DNA of 64,000 nucleotides from Bacteroidia bacterium (GTDB lineage Bacteria > Bacteroidota > Bacteroidia > Cytophagales > Cyclobacteriaceae): positions 29,794-93,793 of the forward strand of contig JAUIAO010000018.1 of NCBI GenBank assembly GCA_030425425.1, in the 5' to 3' direction. A program made the position numbers and the translations under genes. The notes under the pieces were generated by a model. The model was not told the DNA's origin, did no database searches, and saw nothing but the letters and a program-made list of their open reading frames with translations. Of this stretch, positions 62,175-64,000 are shown piece after piece; within the stretch, counting starts at the first letter, position 1; each line of letters opens with the position of its first letter.

Positions 62175-63761
62175 ATGAGCGCATCAAAGCCCAAAACAGC
62201 CTCTTTTGTAATTTCCACAAAACAGAAAATAGAAGAACTTGAAAAACTGAACGCCGAAGCGATGCTTGGAGGTGGTCATGATAAAATTGATAAGCAGCAT
62301 AAAAAAGGAAAACTAACAGCTAGAGAGCGAATTGACTTATTTCTCGATCCAGGATCTTTTCAGGAGATTGGAAAATTTGTCGTCCACAGAGGTCGGGATT
62401 TTGGAATTGATAAGCAAAAAATCCTTGGAGATGGTGTAGTCACAGGCTATGGTACTGTGGATGGCCGATTGGTTTATGTATTCAGCCAGGATTTCACTGT
62501 TTTTGGAGGATCATTGTCTGAGACTTTTGCCGAAAAAATCGTCAAAATTATGGACATGGCAGTCAAAAATGGAGCTCCATGTATTGGATTAAATGATTCT
62601 GGAGGAGCTCGTATACAGGAAGGAGTAGTGTCTCTCGGTGGCTATGCCGATATCTTCTATAGAAACGTACGTTCATCGGGAGTCATTCCACAGATTTCGG
62701 CTATTATGGGGCCTTGTGCTGGTGGTGCAGTTTATTCTCCAGCCATGACAGATTTTATTTTCATGGTGGAAAATACCAGTTACATGTTTGTTACCGGACC
62801 TAACGTGGTGAAAACCGTAACTCAGGAGGAGGTAACAGCCGAGGAACTCGGAGGAGCCAGTGCTCACAGCACTAAAAGTGGAGTAACTCATTTTACTTCA
62901 AAAAATGAAGCAGCATGTATTCTTGATATCAAGAAATTGTTGAGTTATATCCCTTCCAATTGTGAGGAAGAACCTCCAATGCTCGACTATGAAATCTCAG
63001 GAGAGGAAATTCGCAACGAATTGGACAAAATCCTTCCAGACAACCCGAATCAGCCTTACGACATGAAGGATGTAATTAGGGGCATTGTAGATAAGGATTC
63101 ATTTTTTGAAGTTCACGAAAAATATGCGGACAACATAGTGGTCGGGTTTTCAAGAATTGCCGGCCGTAGTGTAGGGATCGTTGCAAATCAACCAATGAGT
63201 ATGGCCGGAGTACTGGACAATGACTGTAGCACAAAAGCGGCAAGGTTCGTGCGCTTTTGTGATGCTTTCAATGTTCCTTTATTGGTGCTGGTAGATGTAC
63301 CTGGATTCTTGCCCGGTACTGATCAGGAATGGAACGGAATCATCATGAATGGTGCAAAGTTGTTGTATGCTTTCTCAGAAGCAACTGTACCAAGAGTAAC
63401 TGTTATTACCAGAAAAGCCTATGGTGGAGCTTATGATGTGATGAATTCAAAACATATTGGAGCGGATATGAATTTTGCATGGCCAACTGCCGAGATTGCA
63501 GTAATGGGTGCACAGGGCGCATCAGAGATCATTTTCAAGAGAGAAATTGCTTCTGCAGAAGACCCTTATGCCAAGCATCAGGAGAAAATTGATGAGTATA
63601 CTGAGAAGTTTGCTAATCCATACAAAGCCGCAGAGAGAGGTTTTATAGATGAAGTGATTTTGCCACATAATACACGTGCAAAACTCATTCGCGCTTTCAA
63701 TATGTTGGAAAACAAAGTCGATAATAACCCAAGAAGAAAGCATGGAAATATTCCTTTGTAA
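62175..63761 (+). CDS. Acyl-CoA carboxylase beta subunit (propionyl-CoA type)
   Basis: 528 residues, the carboxyltransferase that moves CO2 from biotin to an acyl-Co[15 protein letters not shown] and the [16 protein letters not shown] loop hold the N-terminal crotonase half; [28 protein letters not shown] and [18 protein letters not shown] the C-terminal half. The Asp in GGAYDVM corresponds to the position that selects propionyl-CoA in PccB, where acetyl-CoA enzymes have Ile. The biotin carrier at 21410 is a possible partner; no biotin carboxylase is in the window. Confidence 0.92.
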   Translation: MSASKPKTASFVISTKQKIEELEKLNAEAMLGGGHDKIDKQHKKGKLTARERIDLFLDPGSFQEIGKFVVHRGRDFGIDKQKILGDGVVTGYGTVDGRLVYVFSQDFTVFGGSLSETFAEKIVKIMDMAVKNGAPCIGLNDSGGARIQEGVVSLGGYADIFYRNVRSSGVIPQISAIMGPCAGGAVYSPAMTDFIFMVENTSYMFVTGPNVVKTVTQEEVTAEELGGASAHSTKSGVTHFTSKNEAACILDIKKLLSYIPSNCEEEPPMLDYEISGEEIRNELDKILPDNPNQPYDMKDVIRGIVDKDSFFEVHEKYADNIVVGFSRIAGRSVGIVANQPMSMAGVLDNDCSTKAARFVRFCDAFNVPLLVLVDVPGFLPGTDQEWNGIIMNGAKLLYAFSEATVPRVTVITRKAYGGAYDVMNSKHIGADMNFAWPTAEIAVMGAQGASEIIFKREIASAEDPYAKHQEKIDEYTEKFANPYKAAERGFIDEVILPHNTRAKLIRAFNMLENKVDNNPRRKHGNIPL

Positions 63762-63835
63762 GTGGTAAATAGTAATTAGTGAATAGTAAAATAGTGACTT
63801 AGTGATTAGATAAGTAGTTTGTATTAATAATTGAC
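63762..63835 (+). repeat. AT-rich imperfect repeats of TAGTGA/AATAGTAA type
   Basis: After the carboxylase stop the sequence repeats short units such as AATAGTAA, TAGTGAATAG and TAGTGATTAG without coding potential. It is low in complexity and directly precedes the ordered octamer array. Confidence 0.5.
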
Positions 63836-63873
63836 ATTTAGGAATAAGTATATAGGTTGAAAAGATTGATTAA

Positions 63874-63917
63874 AATAACTCAATAACTCAATAACTCAAT
63901 AACTCAATAACTCAATA
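63874..63917 (+). repeat. Tandem octamer repeat (AATAACTC)x5
   Basis: Five perfect copies of AATAACTC (63874-63913) plus a partial AATA, ending 4 bp before the next start codon. Exact head-to-tail repeats of this kind can change copy number by slippage and here occupy the 5' leader of the M42 peptidase gene. Confidence 0.9.
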
Positions 63918-63920
63918 TAA

Positions 63921-64000
63921 ATGGATCAGAAGAGTAAAGAATTTTTATACAAATATTTGAATAATGCATCTCCGACAGGGTTTGAATCAAGTGGACAGGA
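63921..64000 (+). CDS. M42 family peptidase (partial, N-terminus)
   Basis: From ATG 63921 the frame reads MDQKSKEFLYKYLNNASPTG then FESSGQ and runs off the right edge. The ASPTGFE block is the usual start of M42 (glutamyl aminopeptidase/endoglucanase-like) metallopeptidases in Bacteroidota. Only 26 codons are visible, so the family call rests on that motif. Its leader is the tandem octamer repeat. Confidence 0.65.
   Translation, partial: MDQKSKEFLYKYLNNASPTGFESSGQ

Noticed and set aside
63874..63917. CRISPR-like array
   Set aside because: The units are 8 bp and contiguous without spacers; it is a simple tandem repeat.

Overview
The window looks like core chromosome of a Bacteroidota species, probably in Cytophagales or a close relative. 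The grounds are sequence-internal. The DNA is AT-leaning. Strong promoters have the Bacteroidota form TTTG (-33), about 18-20 bp, then TAnnTTTG (-7). Most starts lack a Shine-Dalgarno sequence. The order tRNA-Tyr/Gly/Thr - tuf - tRNA-Trp - secE - nusG - rplKAJL - rpoBC, followed by rpsLG-fusA-rpsJ and the S10/spc/alpha genes, and then carA and eno, fits that phylum. Genus assignment is inference.

Layout. 1-5.8 kb (reverse strand): the first codons of a response regulator, then a compact export operon read as TetR regulator, fused ABC permease/ATPase, HlyD adaptor and TolC channel; the ATPase half lacks several residues normally needed for catalysis. 6.1-9.6 kb (forward): a second efflux set (adaptor, LolD/MacB-type ATPase, TolC) with no permease gene. 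9.5-13.7 kb (reverse): rsfS, ftsH, lpxH and an exported protein of unknown role. 13.7-17.8 kb: birA, ahcY and two glycosyltransferases with overlapping tails. 18.0-20.1 kb: ECF sigma factor, zinc-type anti-sigma factor, gmk, nadD. 20.1-21.9 kb (reverse): frr, pyrH and a biotin carrier protein.

22.1-52.6 kb (forward) is an almost unbroken translation and transcription supercluster: four tRNAs, EF-Tu, SecE, NusG, ribosomal proteins, RNA polymerase beta, beta' and alpha, EF-G, SecY, IF-1. It has internal hairpins, terminators and promoters that divide it into transcription units. Notable are a strong terminator plus promoter between rpsJ and rplC, and a DUF3467 gene fused translationally to the end of rpoC. 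52.6-64 kb holds carA-eno, a seven-helix membrane protein, a MauG/cytochrome c peroxidase lipoprotein, a DivIC/FtsB-type division protein with a small barrel-like protein, a Pif1-like helicase with a helix-turn-helix tail, an Ldh-family dehydrogenase, a Ppx/GppA phosphatase, a propionyl-CoA carboxylase beta subunit, a tandem octamer repeat and the start of an M42 peptidase.

Functionally, birA (13.7 kb), the biotin carrier (21.4 kb) and the carboxylase beta subunit (62.2 kb) are parts of one biotin-dependent carboxylation pathway. lpxH and the WaaE-like transferase point to LPS assembly. The most unusual features are the degenerate ATPase and its tightly packed operon with a perfect 17-bp operator-like palindrome, a promoter-terminator pair in the divergent region beside it, and the permease-less efflux operon. 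I saw no insertion sequence, prophage, CRISPR array or defence island.
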